Shown: piece by piece, positions 1-7,887 of the stretch | How the letters are laid out: every line of letters starts with the position of its first letter | Numbering within the stretch: position 1 is the first letter of the stretch | Origin: an uncultured Clostridia bacterium | GTDB taxonomy: Bacteria > Bacillota > Clostridia > Peptostreptococcales > Anaerovoracaceae | NCBI GenBank assembly: GCA_947426455.1 | Contig: CANEEC010000008.1 | Location: 1-32,648, forward strand | Reading direction: 5' to 3' | DNA: 32,648 nt | The notes under the pieces: model-generated | Told to the model about the DNA's origin: nothing | The model's database searches: none | Seen by the model: the letters and a program-made list of their open reading frames with translations, nothing else | Made by a program: the position numbers and the translations under genes

Positions 1-66
1 ATCGAGGAAGCCTTCCATCGTATTCCACAGGGTTGCACGCTTAGTGCGAAGTTCATTAACAGTCAT
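1..66 (-). CDS. Phage major capsid protein, N-terminal fragment cut by the window edge
   Basis: Only the first 22 codons are present, beginning MTVNELRTKR. The ATG at 66 is preceded by a good ribosome site (CGGAGG, 9 bases upstream). The short polar, helix-forming N-terminus and the position directly after the head maturation protease are what is expected of an HK97-type major capsid precursor, whose N-terminal delta region is cleaved by that protease. The identification rests mostly on gene order (portal, protease, capsid) because too little sequence is visible for domain recognition. Confidence 0.6.
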   Translation of the reverse strand, partial: MTVNELRTKRATLWNTMEGFLD

Positions 67-83
67 GATTGAAATCCTCCGTT

Positions 84-833
84 TCACATGTATTTTTTGA
101 TGGTTTCAAGATGCGCCTTCAGCTCTTCAACAGAGCGTCCTGCAGGGGCTTCAGGCTTAGGCTCAGACTCCGGCTTTGTTTCAGGTTTTGCCTTTGCCAC
201 GAGCTTGTTCATAAGGGCTGCGGCCACAGCCTTGCTGGAAAACGCGTAGCTTTCCATCGGTGCTACAGATTTCTTTTCATCCTCCAGCACGCCGTCAGAG
301 AAGCCGAGCTCCATAGCCTTGTGTGCGTTCATCCATGTTTCCGCATCCATGAGATGCGAGAGCTTGGCGCGGGAGAGGCCGGTTTTGATTTCGTAGGCGT
401 TGATGATGCTTTCTTTGACTTCCGAGAGCATCTCGATTGCCTTCTGCATATCTTCGTGGTCTCCAAACGCCGCCGTTGCGGGATTGTGGATCATCATCAG
501 CGCTGTAGGTGCCATGAGCACCTTGGTACCTGCCATAGCGATGACGGAAGCAGCAGATGCCGCAATGCCATCGATTTTGACGGTAACGTCGCCTCTGTAA
601 TCCATGAGCATGGAATAAATCTGGCTTGCCGCGATGCAATCGCCGCCCGGAGAGTTGATCCAGATGGTGATCGGCCCTGAGCCTGCAAAAAGCTCATCCT
701 TGAACATTGCCGGTGTGATGTCGTCGTCAAACCAGCTTTCCTCGGCAATGGTGCCGTTAAGCTCAAGGACTCGTTCTGCGTCCGGGCTTTCGTCCGCCGC
801 GTTCTTCCACACCCAGAACTTCTTGTTCTTCAT
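84..833 (-). CDS. ClpP-like head maturation protease (prohead protease)
   Basis: A 249-residue protein of the ClpP/S49 serine peptidase type that processes the capsid during head assembly. The core at residues 50-170 has the oxyanion stretch INSPGGD (60-65), the nucleophile in GIAASAAS (Ser93), the catalytic histidine in MMIHNP (His116) and a probable acid near Asp163. The C-terminus (about 210-235) is a Lys/Glu/Pro-rich linker typical of the scaffold tail. The ATG at 833 is chosen because AAGGAGG lies about 9 bases upstream; longer in-frame starts have none. It overlaps the end of the portal reading frame by 71 bases, so the two are probably translationally coupled. Unlike the portal it appears intact. 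Confidence 0.88.
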   Translation of the reverse strand: MKNKKFWVWKNAADESPDAERVLELNGTIAEESWFDDDITPAMFKDELFAGSGPITIWINSPGGDCIAASQIYSMLMDYRGDVTVKIDGIAASAASVIAMAGTKVLMAPTALMMIHNPATAAFGDHEDMQKAIEMLSEVKESIINAYEIKTGLSRAKLSHLMDAETWMNAHKAMELGFSDGVLEDEKKSVAPMESYAFSSKAVAAALMNKLVAKAKPETKPESEPKPEAPAGRSVEELKAHLETIKKYM

Positions 834-2094
834 CGGTGTTGTCCTCCTTTCCGTCATCGTTACTTGTATTTGCAAAAGCACCCGCGTCACCCAGCGGGAG
901 CATATTGCCATTAATGAGATACAGATCGCCGCCTTCCTCGGCAGGGATACGGTCGAGATTTTCAAGCTCACGGATGTCGTTTGCACTCATCCAGCCGTTC
1001 TGCCTTGCCGTGGCGTATCCGTTCATACGGCTCTGGTAATCGCCGCGAAGCAGGCCCTCCAGATTGAACTTAACGAAGTATCGTTTCTTTTCATCCGGGG
1101 TAAGGAGAGTTCTTTGTATGGACTGCTCTCAGCGCACCACCCACGGGTCCAGCGTGTATTTCACGAATTCCAGCGACTGCTGCTCAATATTGGAAAAGCT
1201 CGACTTCTCAAGGTCACCGACCATGTGTGGCGGGACTCTGAAAATTCGAGCTATCTCATTAATCTGAAACTTTCTGGTCTCAAGGAACTGTGCCTGTTCC
1301 GGCGAGATGGAAATAGGCGTATACTTCATGCCTTCTTCCAAAACGGCTACCTTGCCGGAATTGGAGCTGCCTCCGAACTGGCTCATCCATGCGTCTCGTA
1401 CCTTGGACGGGTCCTTGATGGTGCCGGGATGCTCCAGCACACCGGAGGGTGCTGCGCCGTTAGCAAAGAACTTAGAGCCGTATTCCTCGGTGGCGATGGC
1501 AAGGCCGATAGCGTTTTTGGCCATTGCAATCGGGCTGTAGCCGACAAGTCCGTCAAAGCCGAGACCCGGAATATGCAGCACATCCGAGGGCTGTAATATT
1601 ACGGTGCTGCCCTTGGCAGTGGGAGCTTCATCGTTGGAGTGGCTATATTGGTAATACAGATGACCGTTCTCATCGCGGTTGACCTGCATCTTGTTTGGCA
1701 TCAGCGGATACAGCGCTACGACTTCGTCCTTACCGTTTCGGATAACCTGCGCATAGGCGTTTCCCCATAGGAGCAGATGCGTCATGAGCGTTTCACGGAA
1801 GACGAAAGAACTCATCTCCAGATTCGGCTCATCGTGGAGCAGGTGGTAAAGCGGGTGCTTCATCGCTTTTTCCTTGCCGCCGTCGTCCTTATATTGGTAG
1901 ACCTGCAGCGGGAGTCCCGCGATAGCCTCCGACAGAATACGCACGCAGGCATAGACCGCTGTCATCTGCATGGCAGAGCGTTCCGTTACGACCTTGCCGG
2001 AGGAGCTGCCGCCCATATAAAAGGCATAGCTGGAACCGGCTGTTCTATCGGTGGGCTTGTCCCTTGAGCGAAAGAGGCCACTGAAAATTCCCAT
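763..2094 (-). pseudogene. Phage portal protein (HK97 type), interrupted by an in-frame TGA
   Basis: Residues 1-321 (2094 down to 1132) read as an HK97-type portal: SAMQMTAVYACVRILSE, GNAYAQVIRNG and the conserved IARIFRVPPHMVGDLEKSSF stretch are clear. A TGA at 1131-1129 then stops translation just after DPWVVR. The same frame continues at once with EQSIQRTLLTPDEKKRYFVKFNLE and runs to 763, which is the usual portal C-terminal clip region. The family has a tryptophan at this point, so TGG to TGA is the simplest explanation. Without the stop the product would be 443 residues, a normal length. The portal forms the dodecameric DNA channel, so a truncated form should not assemble heads. A sequencing error or stop readthrough cannot be excluded. 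Confidence 0.8.
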
Positions 2095-2111
2095 ATTTGA
2101 TCACCGTCCTT

Positions 2112-3713
2112 TCAGATAAACAAAAGCCCGCGAGTATCGTAGACACTCTCGGACGTATCATTGCCGCAGCGGATAGCGCGATCCAGCGCCATCACCGTCG
2201 CTACGGCACCGTCAATTTTCTCTGTCGATTTTTCTTTGTCCGGCTTGATATTGCCTGCCGGATCGGTGCGGATATAAATGTTGTCCATCATCCAGTGGAG
2301 CACCGGATGTCCGCCGTGTGCGATGCGTTCCTCCAAGACCAGCTTCATGAGCTCTTTAGTTGGCGGGCTCATATCCTTAAAGCCCTGTCCGAAGGGCACG
2401 ACTGTAAAGCCCATGCCTTCGAGGTTTTGCACCATCTGAACAGCTCCCCAGCGGTCAAAGGCGATCTCTCGGATATTGAAACGTTCACCGAGACGCTCGA
2501 TGAATTTTTCGATATAGCCGTAATGAACAACGTTGCCTTCGGTGGTCTGCAGAAAGCCCTGACGATCCCAGACGTCATAAGGAACATGATCGCGCCGCAC
2601 TCGAAGGTCGAGCTGTTCTTCCGGTATCCAGAAATATGGCAGGATCACATATTTGTCATCCTCATCCTCCGGCGGGAACACCAGCACAAATGCCGTGATA
2701 TCCGTAGTGGAGGACAGGTCCAGACCGCCATAGCAGACGCGGCCTTCCAGATCGTCTTCGTTTACAGCAAAAGCGCACTTATCCCATTTGTCCATCGGCA
2801 TCCACCTGACAGCCTGCTTTACCCACTGGTTGAGCCTTAGCTGTCGGAAAGCGTTCTCTTCGGTGGGATTTTGCTTTGCCGATTCACAGGCGGCTTTCAC
2901 TTTGTCGATGCCGACTGTAATGCCGAGGGACGGATTCGCCTTTTTCCACACCTTCGGATCGGTCCAGTCGTCAGATTCCTCAGCGCCGTAGATTACCGGA
3001 TAGAAAGTCGGATCGATTTTGCGTCCGGCCAGAATATCCTGTGCCTTCTGGTGTGTCTCATAGCAGATAGACTTCGTATCGGTTCCGGCAGTGGTTATAA
3101 GGAAATATAAAGGCTGCATACGGGCATCGCCGGAGCCCTTGGTCATAACGTTAAAGAGCTTTCGATTGGGCTGGGTATGCAGCTCATCAAATACCACGCC
3201 GTGGATGTTGAAGCCGTGTTTGCTATAAGCCTCTGCTGAGAGGACCTGATAGAAGCTATTGGTCGGAGCGTAGACGATGCGCTTAGTCGCCGTTAGGATT
3301 TTCACCCTGCGGTTTAACGCCGGACACATTCGGACCATATCAGCGGCTACCTTAAAGACAATGGATGCCTGCTGGCGGTCTGCAGCGCAGCCGTAGACTT
3401 CTGCACGTTCCTCACCGTCGCCACAGGTGAGCAGGAGCGCCACAGCAGCGGCCAGCTCCGATTTGCCCATCTTCTTGGGTATCTCAATGTAGGCGGTGTT
3501 GAACTGCCGGTAGCCGTTGGGCTTGAGCGTTCCGAAGATGTCTCGGATGATCTGCTCCTGCCAGTCAATCAGCTCGAAGGGCTTTCCGGCCCATGTGCCT
3601 TTGGTGTGGCACAGACACTCGATAAAGCCGACCGCATAATCCGCAGCGTCCTTATCATAATAGGAATCCTTAGCGGCAAACTGCGTCGGTTTATATTTTT
3701 TCAGCTTACGGAT
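2112..3713 (-). CDS. Phage terminase large subunit, normal start codon apparently lost
   Basis: The DNA-packaging motor. The frame (about 533 codons) contains the ATPase with Walker A around IPKKMGKS (residues 78-85) and Walker B GVVFDELH (Asp176, Glu177), then an RNase H-like nuclease with YGGLDLSSTTD and a C-terminal DGAVATVMALDR. The first in-frame ATG (3470) lies inside Walker A, so the protein must begin upstream. Upstream coding (IRKLKKYKPTQF...) continues to 3713 and meets TGA at 3722-3720. A perfect AAGGAGG is followed by GTG at 3723, but that frame reads only MTDYP then stop. Restoring two bases (TATCC to TATATCC) would give MTDYIRKLKKYKPT, a natural start. The gene is therefore either frameshifted or started at the weak ATC at 3713. 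It shares the late transcript with the portal. Confidence 0.85.
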   Translation of the reverse strand: MRKLKKYKPTQFAAKDSYYDKDAADYAVGFIECLCHTKGTWAGKPFELIDWQEQIIRDIFGTLKPNGYRQFNTAYIEIPKKMGKSELAAAVALLLTCGDGEERAEVYGCAADRQQASIVFKVAADMVRMCPALNRRVKILTATKRIVYAPTNSFYQVLSAEAYSKHGFNIHGVVFDELHTQPNRKLFNVMTKGSGDARMQPLYFLITTAGTDTKSICYETHQKAQDILAGRKIDPTFYPVIYGAEESDDWTDPKVWKKANPSLGITVGIDKVKAACESAKQNPTEENAFRQLRLNQWVKQAVRWMPMDKWDKCAFAVNEDDLEGRVCYGGLDLSSTTDITAFVLVFPPEDEDDKYVILPYFWIPEEQLDLRVRRDHVPYDVWDRQGFLQTTEGNVVHYGYIEKFIERLGERFNIREIAFDRWGAVQMVQNLEGMGFTVVPFGQGFKDMSPPTKELMKLVLEERIAHGGHPVLHWMMDNIYIRTDPAGNIKPDKEKSTEKIDGAVATVMALDRAIRCGNDTSESVYDTRGLLFI

Positions 3714-3827
3714 AGTCGGTCACCTCCTTCAAAAAAGCATAAAAATAAGCCGCCATCAGCGACTTCCTTCATAACGAGGAACAGAGCCGTCCGGCCCGGT
3801 CCCTTTGGCATATTCAAATGCCGGTGT

Positions 3828-4076
3828 TTAGTTGTAGTTATTCAGCAGGATGCAAAGCGCCATCTCTGCTTCCTTGCAGGTGGGCTCGATATCCCATCCT
3901 CTGTCGTAGTTGCATACGGTCTGGCCGTCGATCTTGATCATCAGCTTGCTGATCTTGCCGCCGTTGATCCCATAGGTCTCGCTGGGCTCATCGTAGTGCT
4001 TTACCCAGTAGTGGCAGACCGTGTATTTGTCTTTGATGTTCGCATCCGGGATGCCGATGGTTCCTTCGCTCCACAT
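3828..4076 (-). CDS. Small phage protein of unknown function (82 aa)
   Basis: An 82-residue protein beginning MWSEGTIGIP with a mixed beta-rich composition (KISKLMIKIDGQTVCNYDRGWDIEP) and an acidic C-terminal helix. I do not recognise a functional domain. Such short proteins are common between the methyltransferase and the terminase in Clostridia prophages. The ATG at 4076 has AAGGAGG 9 bases upstream. It lies 14 bases after the preceding gene and 115 bases before the terminase frame. The longer open frame upstream is a shadow of the 157-residue gene in another phase. Confidence 0.6.
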   Translation of the reverse strand: MWSEGTIGIPDANIKDKYTVCHYWVKHYDEPSETYGINGGKISKLMIKIDGQTVCNYDRGWDIEPTCKEAEMALCILLNNYN

Positions 4077-4090
4077 ATCCTTACGCCTCC

Positions 4091-4564
4091 TTAGTTCAGC
4101 TGGAAGCGGATACCCTGAATCTCGGTGGGCTCCTCGTCTCCCCAGCGGGTTTCCTGTCTTGTGATGGTGCAAAGGACTGTCATCGTGCAGCCTTCTTTGG
4201 CAAAGGCGTGCAGGTTTTCCATCACCGCCGTAGAGGTGTTGGTGTAAACAAAGCTCGTAATCCCGGCCTTGCGGAGCGTATCGATGAAGTCCTTGACCTC
4301 GAGCTCCCAAAGGAAATCGTCCATCTCAAGCTCGTCTTCCTTGCGGCTGATGCTCTGTGCCCATGCGCGGTAGGCTTTGCAGGCTCCCTGCTCGAAGGGG
4401 AATATCATAGCTTCCTTTTCCGCGTACCAGCTTTTCAGCTCCTCGCTGTCCCAGCCGTAGGTGTCGATGATGTGCTGCTTTTTGCTCTCGTGGGCTGCAC
4501 GGCGCTCCTCGTATTCGTGGCCGATTCTTTTCAGATTCTCAAAGTAGGTGTTGTTTGCGTTCAT
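4091..4564 (-). CDS. Hypothetical phage protein, helical N-terminus (157 aa)
   Basis: A 157-residue acidic protein. Residues 1-85 are strongly helical with many charged residues (LKRIGHEYEERRAAHESKKQH). Residues 90-157 look like an alpha/beta fold with ITSFVYTNTSTAVMENLHAFAKEGCTM and a C-terminal EIQGIRFQLN. No catalytic motif is visible and I do not recognise a named function. The ATG at 4564 is preceded by GGAGGT 8 bases upstream. Just upstream lies a 45-base repeat element (4583-4627) also found in front of the 226-residue gene, so both genes may start from similar promoters. Confidence 0.65.
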   Translation of the reverse strand: MNANNTYFENLKRIGHEYEERRAAHESKKQHIIDTYGWDSEELKSWYAEKEAMIFPFEQGACKAYRAWAQSISRKEDELEMDDFLWELEVKDFIDTLRKAGITSFVYTNTSTAVMENLHAFAKEGCTMTVLCTITRQETRWGDEEPTEIQGIRFQLN

Positions 4565-4582
4565 GGTGTTTACCTCCGTTCG

Positions 4583-4627
4583 TTTTGGTATGTACATATA
4601 TCACTCTGAAGGCACAGAATAGCAAGC
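4583..4627 (-). repeat. 45-base intergenic repeat, copy 1
   Basis: 39 of 45 bases match a second copy at 5777-5821 in the same orientation and the same place, just upstream of a phage gene's ribosome site. The best-conserved part on the minus strand is TTCAGAGTGATATATGTAC. A possible TTGCTA and TATATG pair could act as a phage promoter, but the spacing (19) is not ideal. The right edge continues into a short imperfect hairpin, GAATAGC with GCTATTTC. Confidence 0.65.
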
Positions 4628-4687
4628 TATTTCTGCGATATTTCGGGGCATAATCTACACAATTATTCGCTCGGAAAACTGTGTAAT

Positions 4688-4864
4688 TTATGCTTCTCCC
4701 GTCAGGATGAACTGCACATATTCCTTGCGGTTTTCTTCGAGGTAAACGACCAGCTCGTAGAAGTCTCGCTCGTAGGCAAGACGCTGGACCGCATTCACGT
4801 CAAACATGTTCGTAAGGCCCGTGTCGCGGATTGCGAGAATCTGCTCCTTTATCTTCTCAGTCAT
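4688..4864 (-). CDS. DUF5049-like small phage protein (58 aa)
   Basis: A 58-residue protein starting MTEKIKEQILAIRDTGLTNM with the family-like pattern TNMFDVNAVQRLAYERDFYELVVYLEENRKEYVQFI. It is all helical and probably a small regulatory or binding protein; the function is not known. The start at 4864 overlaps the end of the DUF4314 gene by 8 bases, which indicates coupling. A longer open frame upstream is out of phase with the real DUF4314 gene and was not used. Confidence 0.65.
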   Translation of the reverse strand: MTEKIKEQILAIRDTGLTNMFDVNAVQRLAYERDFYELVVYLEENRKEYVQFILTGEA

Positions 4865-5087
4865 GATCCGCCACCACCTTGCATTCATCTTCGCCGTAGG
4901 CAACGGAGAGGTCGGAGCCGTTATCCCAATGCACCATGATGGAGCCGATATCATCCACACCGATGACGGTTCCTCTGGTGCCGATAGGCGGAGCCTGCAC
5001 ATCGTCCATTCTCACAAGCTCGACGCGGGTTCCGGGCTTAAAGCGCTCACGAAGCGCCTGCAGGCGTTCTTTTGAAATTACTCGCAT
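4857..5087 (-). CDS. DUF4314 domain protein (76 aa)
   Basis: A 76-residue protein with a short helical N-terminus (KERLQALRERFKPG) followed by a compact SH3-like beta domain: TRVELVRMDD, PPIGTRGTVIGVDDIGSIMVHWDNGSDLSVAYGED. This is the DUF4314 pattern, common in Clostridia phages; its role is unknown. It overlaps the preceding gene by 10 bases and the following gene by 8, so these three are one coupled translation unit. A ribosome site (AGGAGGTGGAAAC) precedes the ATG at 5087. Confidence 0.75.
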   Translation of the reverse strand: MRVISKERLQALRERFKPGTRVELVRMDDVQAPPIGTRGTVIGVDDIGSIMVHWDNGSDLSVAYGEDECKVVADHD

Positions 5088-5758
5088 GTTTCCACCTCCT
5101 TTGCCGGTGTGCCGTTACGGAAGGCAGAGTTGCCGGAGAGGTTGCGCAGCAGTATTTTACGCTCTGTTTTGAAGTCCGCGCCGATAAAACCGAGGCGAAG
5201 CAGGAAGCAACGGAAGGCATATTTGTCGTTGTCGGTTTCCTTTTCCTTGGCGGTCACGCGCCTCTGGTTCCTTGCCATCTCGCAGAGTGCGGCGATGAAG
5301 TGGGTGTAGGCCCGAACCTCATCCGCGTCCAGCTCTGTGGTGAACCACGGGAAGGAAATCCTGTCGTCTTCTTCGGTGATCGGAAGGTCCGTCACATCCA
5401 GCGCCTTTTTGATCAGGCTGCCTTTTGCTTCAATGAGCCGGTGCAGATTGTCGAGGGAATCTTGTGTAAAACTGTCCTTTGGCATCTGAACTGTAAGACC
5501 GTATTCATCGGAAGTGGCCTCCTCATCTTTGACCGGGTTGAATCCGGCAGCGGCGAGGGCAATGATGATCGCCTCAATGGAGTCCTGATCTGTGCGCTCG
5601 TCCCAGACCATCGTGCCGTCTTTCTCGACGGTGATGTTACTGATGACGTAGTTGCAGGTCGGCATGCGCATGTACACGGGCTTCATTCCGACGGTTTCGG
5701 AAATGATCCCGACCAGAGCTTTGCGCTCGTCTCCGGATACGTTGTAATGTAGCTTCAT
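5078..5758 (-). CDS. Conserved phage protein of the 'virulence-related' annotation family (226 aa)
   Basis: A 226-residue protein beginning MKLHYNVSGDERKALVGIIS. Residues 1-100 form an alpha/beta region (ETVGMKPVYMRMPTCNYVISNITVEKDG). Residues 100-226 are helical and charged, including WFTTELDADEVRAYTHFIAALCEMARNQRRVTAKEKETDNDKYAFRCFLLRLGFIG. Proteins of this kind are often labelled virulence protein in Firmicutes prophages with no tested function, and no catalytic residues are apparent. The ATG at 5758 has a strong AAGGAGG. The gene lies between the ParB-methyltransferase and DUF4314, downstream of the second copy of the 45-base repeat. Confidence 0.7.
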   Translation of the reverse strand: MKLHYNVSGDERKALVGIISETVGMKPVYMRMPTCNYVISNITVEKDGTMVWDERTDQDSIEAIIIALAAAGFNPVKDEEATSDEYGLTVQMPKDSFTQDSLDNLHRLIEAKGSLIKKALDVTDLPITEEDDRISFPWFTTELDADEVRAYTHFIAALCEMARNQRRVTAKEKETDNDKYAFRCFLLRLGFIGADFKTERKILLRNLSGNSAFRNGTPAKEVETCE

Positions 5759-5776
5759 GGGAATCCTCCTTTGTGT

Positions 5777-5821
5777 TTTTGGTAGGTACATATATCACTC
5801 TGAACGCCTGTAATAGCAAGC
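5777..5821 (-). repeat. 45-base intergenic repeat, copy 2
   Basis: Matches copy 1 (4583-4627) at 39 of 45 positions. Five of the six differences fall in one 7-base block. On this copy the block takes part in a hairpin, AACGC with GCGTT (loop about 12 bases). A flanking inverted repeat links TTGGTAGGTACATATAT to ATATATGTACCAA at about 5833-5845. It lies immediately upstream of the ribosome site of the 226-residue gene. Confidence 0.65.
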
Positions 5822-5868
5822 GTTTTCGGAAAAATATATGTACCAAAGATGGCCGGAGGATTTCATGT

Positions 5869-7104
5869 CTATTCGTCGATTACTGACACATCCTCATAAG
5901 CATAGGTAAGGCCGTCGCGCTGGAGTGTTACACCGTCAACAGAGCCGACCTGTTCGATGTATCGCTTCACAATCACATCGCAGTATTTTTCATCCAGTTC
6001 GATGGTGTAGCAGGAGCGGTCTGACTGTTCGCAGGCGATAAGCGTGGAGCCGGAGCCGCCGAAGGGATCGAGCACCAGCGTATTGCTCATGCTGGAGTTC
6101 ATGATCGGATAGGCCAGCAGCGCAATCGGCTTCATGGTAGGATGGTCGCCGTTCTTCTTAGGCTTGTCATACTCCCAGACGGTGGTTTCCTTGCGGCCTG
6201 CGTACCATTCGTGCTTGCCGGACTTCTTCCATCCGAAGAGCACCGGCTCATGAATCCATTGATACGGGCTGCGGCCCAGCACCAGCGAGTTCTTTTTCCA
6301 GATGCAGCAACCGGAGAGGTAAAAGCCTGCATCGGCAAAGGCCCTGCGGAAATTCAGCCCTTCGGTATCGGCATGGAACACGTAGATGGAAGCATCATCT
6401 GCCATAGCTTTTTCTGTGAGGGTGAAGGCGTCCAGCAGGAATTGATAAAAGGCGTCGTTTGCCATGTTATCGTTTTTGATCTTCCCGGCGCTGCCTTCAT
6501 AGTTCACGTTGTACGGCGGGTCCGTCACCACAAGGTTTGCCTTTTGTCCTGCCATCAAGAGATCGAAGGTTTCTGCCTTGGTGGAGTCGCCGCAAACAAG
6601 GCGGTGGCGGCCCAGAGTCCATACATCACCGAGCTTGCTGATAGCAGGCTTTTTCAGTTCTTCCTCGACATCAAAACCATCGTCGTGGATGCCGTCTTTC
6701 AGATTGTCTTTGAAAAGAGCATCCAGCTCGGCGGGCTCAAAACCTGTGAGGGATACATTAAAATCCGCTCCCTGCAGATCCGCGATAAGAAGGGCCAGCT
6801 TATCCTTGTCCCAATCACCGGAGATCTTATTGAGCGCGATGTTGAGTGCTTTTTCCTTTTCTTCGGAGAGCTCCACAATCACGCAGTCGATTTCATCTAT
6901 GTCCATGTCGATAAGGACTTTCAGGCGCTGATGGCCGCCGACCACGCGACCGGTAGTTTTATTCCAGATAACAGGCTCCACATATCCGAATTGTTCGATG
7001 GAGCGTTTCAGTTTTTCGTATTCAGGATCACCGGGCTTCAAATCCTTACGCGGGTTATATTCCGCAGGCAGAAGCTCGGTGACTTTCTTTTTCTCTATTA
7101 ACAT
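5869..7104 (-). CDS. ParB-like nuclease domain fused to DNA methyltransferase (N6-A or N4-C type)
   Basis: A 411-residue modification enzyme. Residues 1-100 are a ParB/Srx-like domain with NPRK (17-20) and the conserved VVGGHQR (54-60). Residues 160-411 are a DNA amino-methyltransferase of the beta arrangement, with the catalytic DPPY (195-198) before the cofactor-binding DPFGGSGS (346-353). It should methylate adenine N6 or cytosine N4 in phage DNA; the target is not readable from sequence. The ATG at 7104 is preferred over the GTG at 7116 because GTGGGGA sits about 7 bases before it. It overlaps the end of the S-adenosylmethionine synthetase gene by 7 bases, so methyl-donor synthesis and methylation are translationally coupled. 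Confidence 0.9.
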   Translation of the reverse strand: MLIEKKKVTELLPAEYNPRKDLKPGDPEYEKLKRSIEQFGYVEPVIWNKTTGRVVGGHQRLKVLIDMDIDEIDCVIVELSEEKEKALNIALNKISGDWDKDKLALLIADLQGADFNVSLTGFEPAELDALFKDNLKDGIHDDGFDVEEELKKPAISKLGDVWTLGRHRLVCGDSTKAETFDLLMAGQKANLVVTDPPYNVNYEGSAGKIKNDNMANDAFYQFLLDAFTLTEKAMADDASIYVFHADTEGLNFRRAFADAGFYLSGCCIWKKNSLVLGRSPYQWIHEPVLFGWKKSGKHEWYAGRKETTVWEYDKPKKNGDHPTMKPIALLAYPIMNSSMSNTLVLDPFGGSGSTLIACEQSDRSCYTIELDEKYCDVIVKRYIEQVGSVDGVTLQRDGLTYAYEDVSVIDE

Positions 7105-7886
7105 ATAAGTCCCCACTCAGCGAACTTCTCAAAACCGCCGATGCGGTTGATGAAGGCTCTCGCTGTTTCTACGATTCTCTCGTATGGAATACCGTCAACG
7201 GCATCATCACCGATAGCGCAGACAAACTCGACCGGAGCACCGGTTTCCTGTGCCTTGAGCCATGCGTAAATATTCACGCTGACGTCGGCTTTTGATAAAT
7301 CCTTGCCGTGAAGTCCGCCGCCGGTCACGGAGTCGCCCATATCAGAGCCGAGCTTGCGGTTGGTAGCACCGGTATCCACATCAGTGCCGCCGGTCCAGTC
7401 ACCGAGCGGATTGATCTGGGCTTCCGGATAGGTTTCGCTCAGGTGATAGGTCTTGGCGTTGCTCTGGCAGATGATGAGTCTTGCTTCGTCCAGAATGTAT
7501 TTGCCGTCACTGCCATAGGTCGAATAGATCTGTTTTGCGATAGTGGTGAGCGCTTTCTGTTCTTCGGTTACGGGCACTCCTTTAAAGATGCCGTTGTCGC
7601 CGCAGCGAATGCCGCCGCTCTGGTTATCTGCCAGATGAGCATCCTGCGGGACTTCGACATAATCCGTCAAAATCTGCGCACCGGCGATCCGGTGAACAAT
7701 AACGGCAGCTTCCTCATCCGTGATGTGGACGGAGGTTTCCGCTATAACATGACAAACGCCGTGGCCAATCAAGACTTCCACGGCGATTTTCGGATTCTTT
7801 TCTTTTTGGTACGCAAGATCGACAAGAGCACCGGCGATGCGGTCGGCCACCTTGTCGGGATGCGCCGGATTTACTTTTTCATACAT
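7098..7886 (-). CDS. Short phage S-adenosylmethionine synthetase (MetK-like)
   Basis: A 262-residue homologue of methionine adenosyltransferase, which makes S-adenosylmethionine from methionine and ATP. Family landmarks are visible: HPDK (9-12) near the N-terminus, GDNGIFKG (96-103) matching the GDQG loop, NPLGDWTGG (159-167), TGATNRKLGSDMGD (172-185) and the glycine-rich GGGLHGKDLSK (189-199). Cellular MetK is about 380-400 residues, so about a third is missing, mostly between the loop and NPLG and at the C-terminus. The key motifs remain, so activity is plausible but unproven. The ATG is one base after the terminase small subunit stop, and the gene overlaps the methyltransferase by 7 bases. 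The likely role is to supply methyl donor during infection. Confidence 0.88.
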   Translation of the reverse strand: MYEKVNPAHPDKVADRIAGALVDLAYQKEKNPKIAVEVLIGHGVCHVIAETSVHITDEEAAVIVHRIAGAQILTDYVEVPQDAHLADNQSGGIRCGDNGIFKGVPVTEEQKALTTIAKQIYSTYGSDGKYILDEARLIICQSNAKTYHLSETYPEAQINPLGDWTGGTDVDTGATNRKLGSDMGDSVTGGGLHGKDLSKADVSVNIYAWLKAQETGAPVEFVCAIGDDAVDGIPYERIVETARAFINRIGGFEKFAEWGLIC

Positions 7887-7887
7887 A

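Noticed and set aside
1129..1131. Reassignment of TGA to tryptophan in this phage
   Set aside because: TGG encodes tryptophan throughout, including just before this site, and several phage genes (polA, SNF2, primase-helicase) end properly at TGA next to overlapping starts or terminators. A single nonsense change is simpler.
2097..2840. 247-codon plus-strand open frame
   Set aside because: It lies antisense to the large terminase, has no ribosome site and a shadow-like composition (many His, Arg, Val). The same applies to long plus-strand frames at 634-1596, 6142-7101 and 7308-8036.
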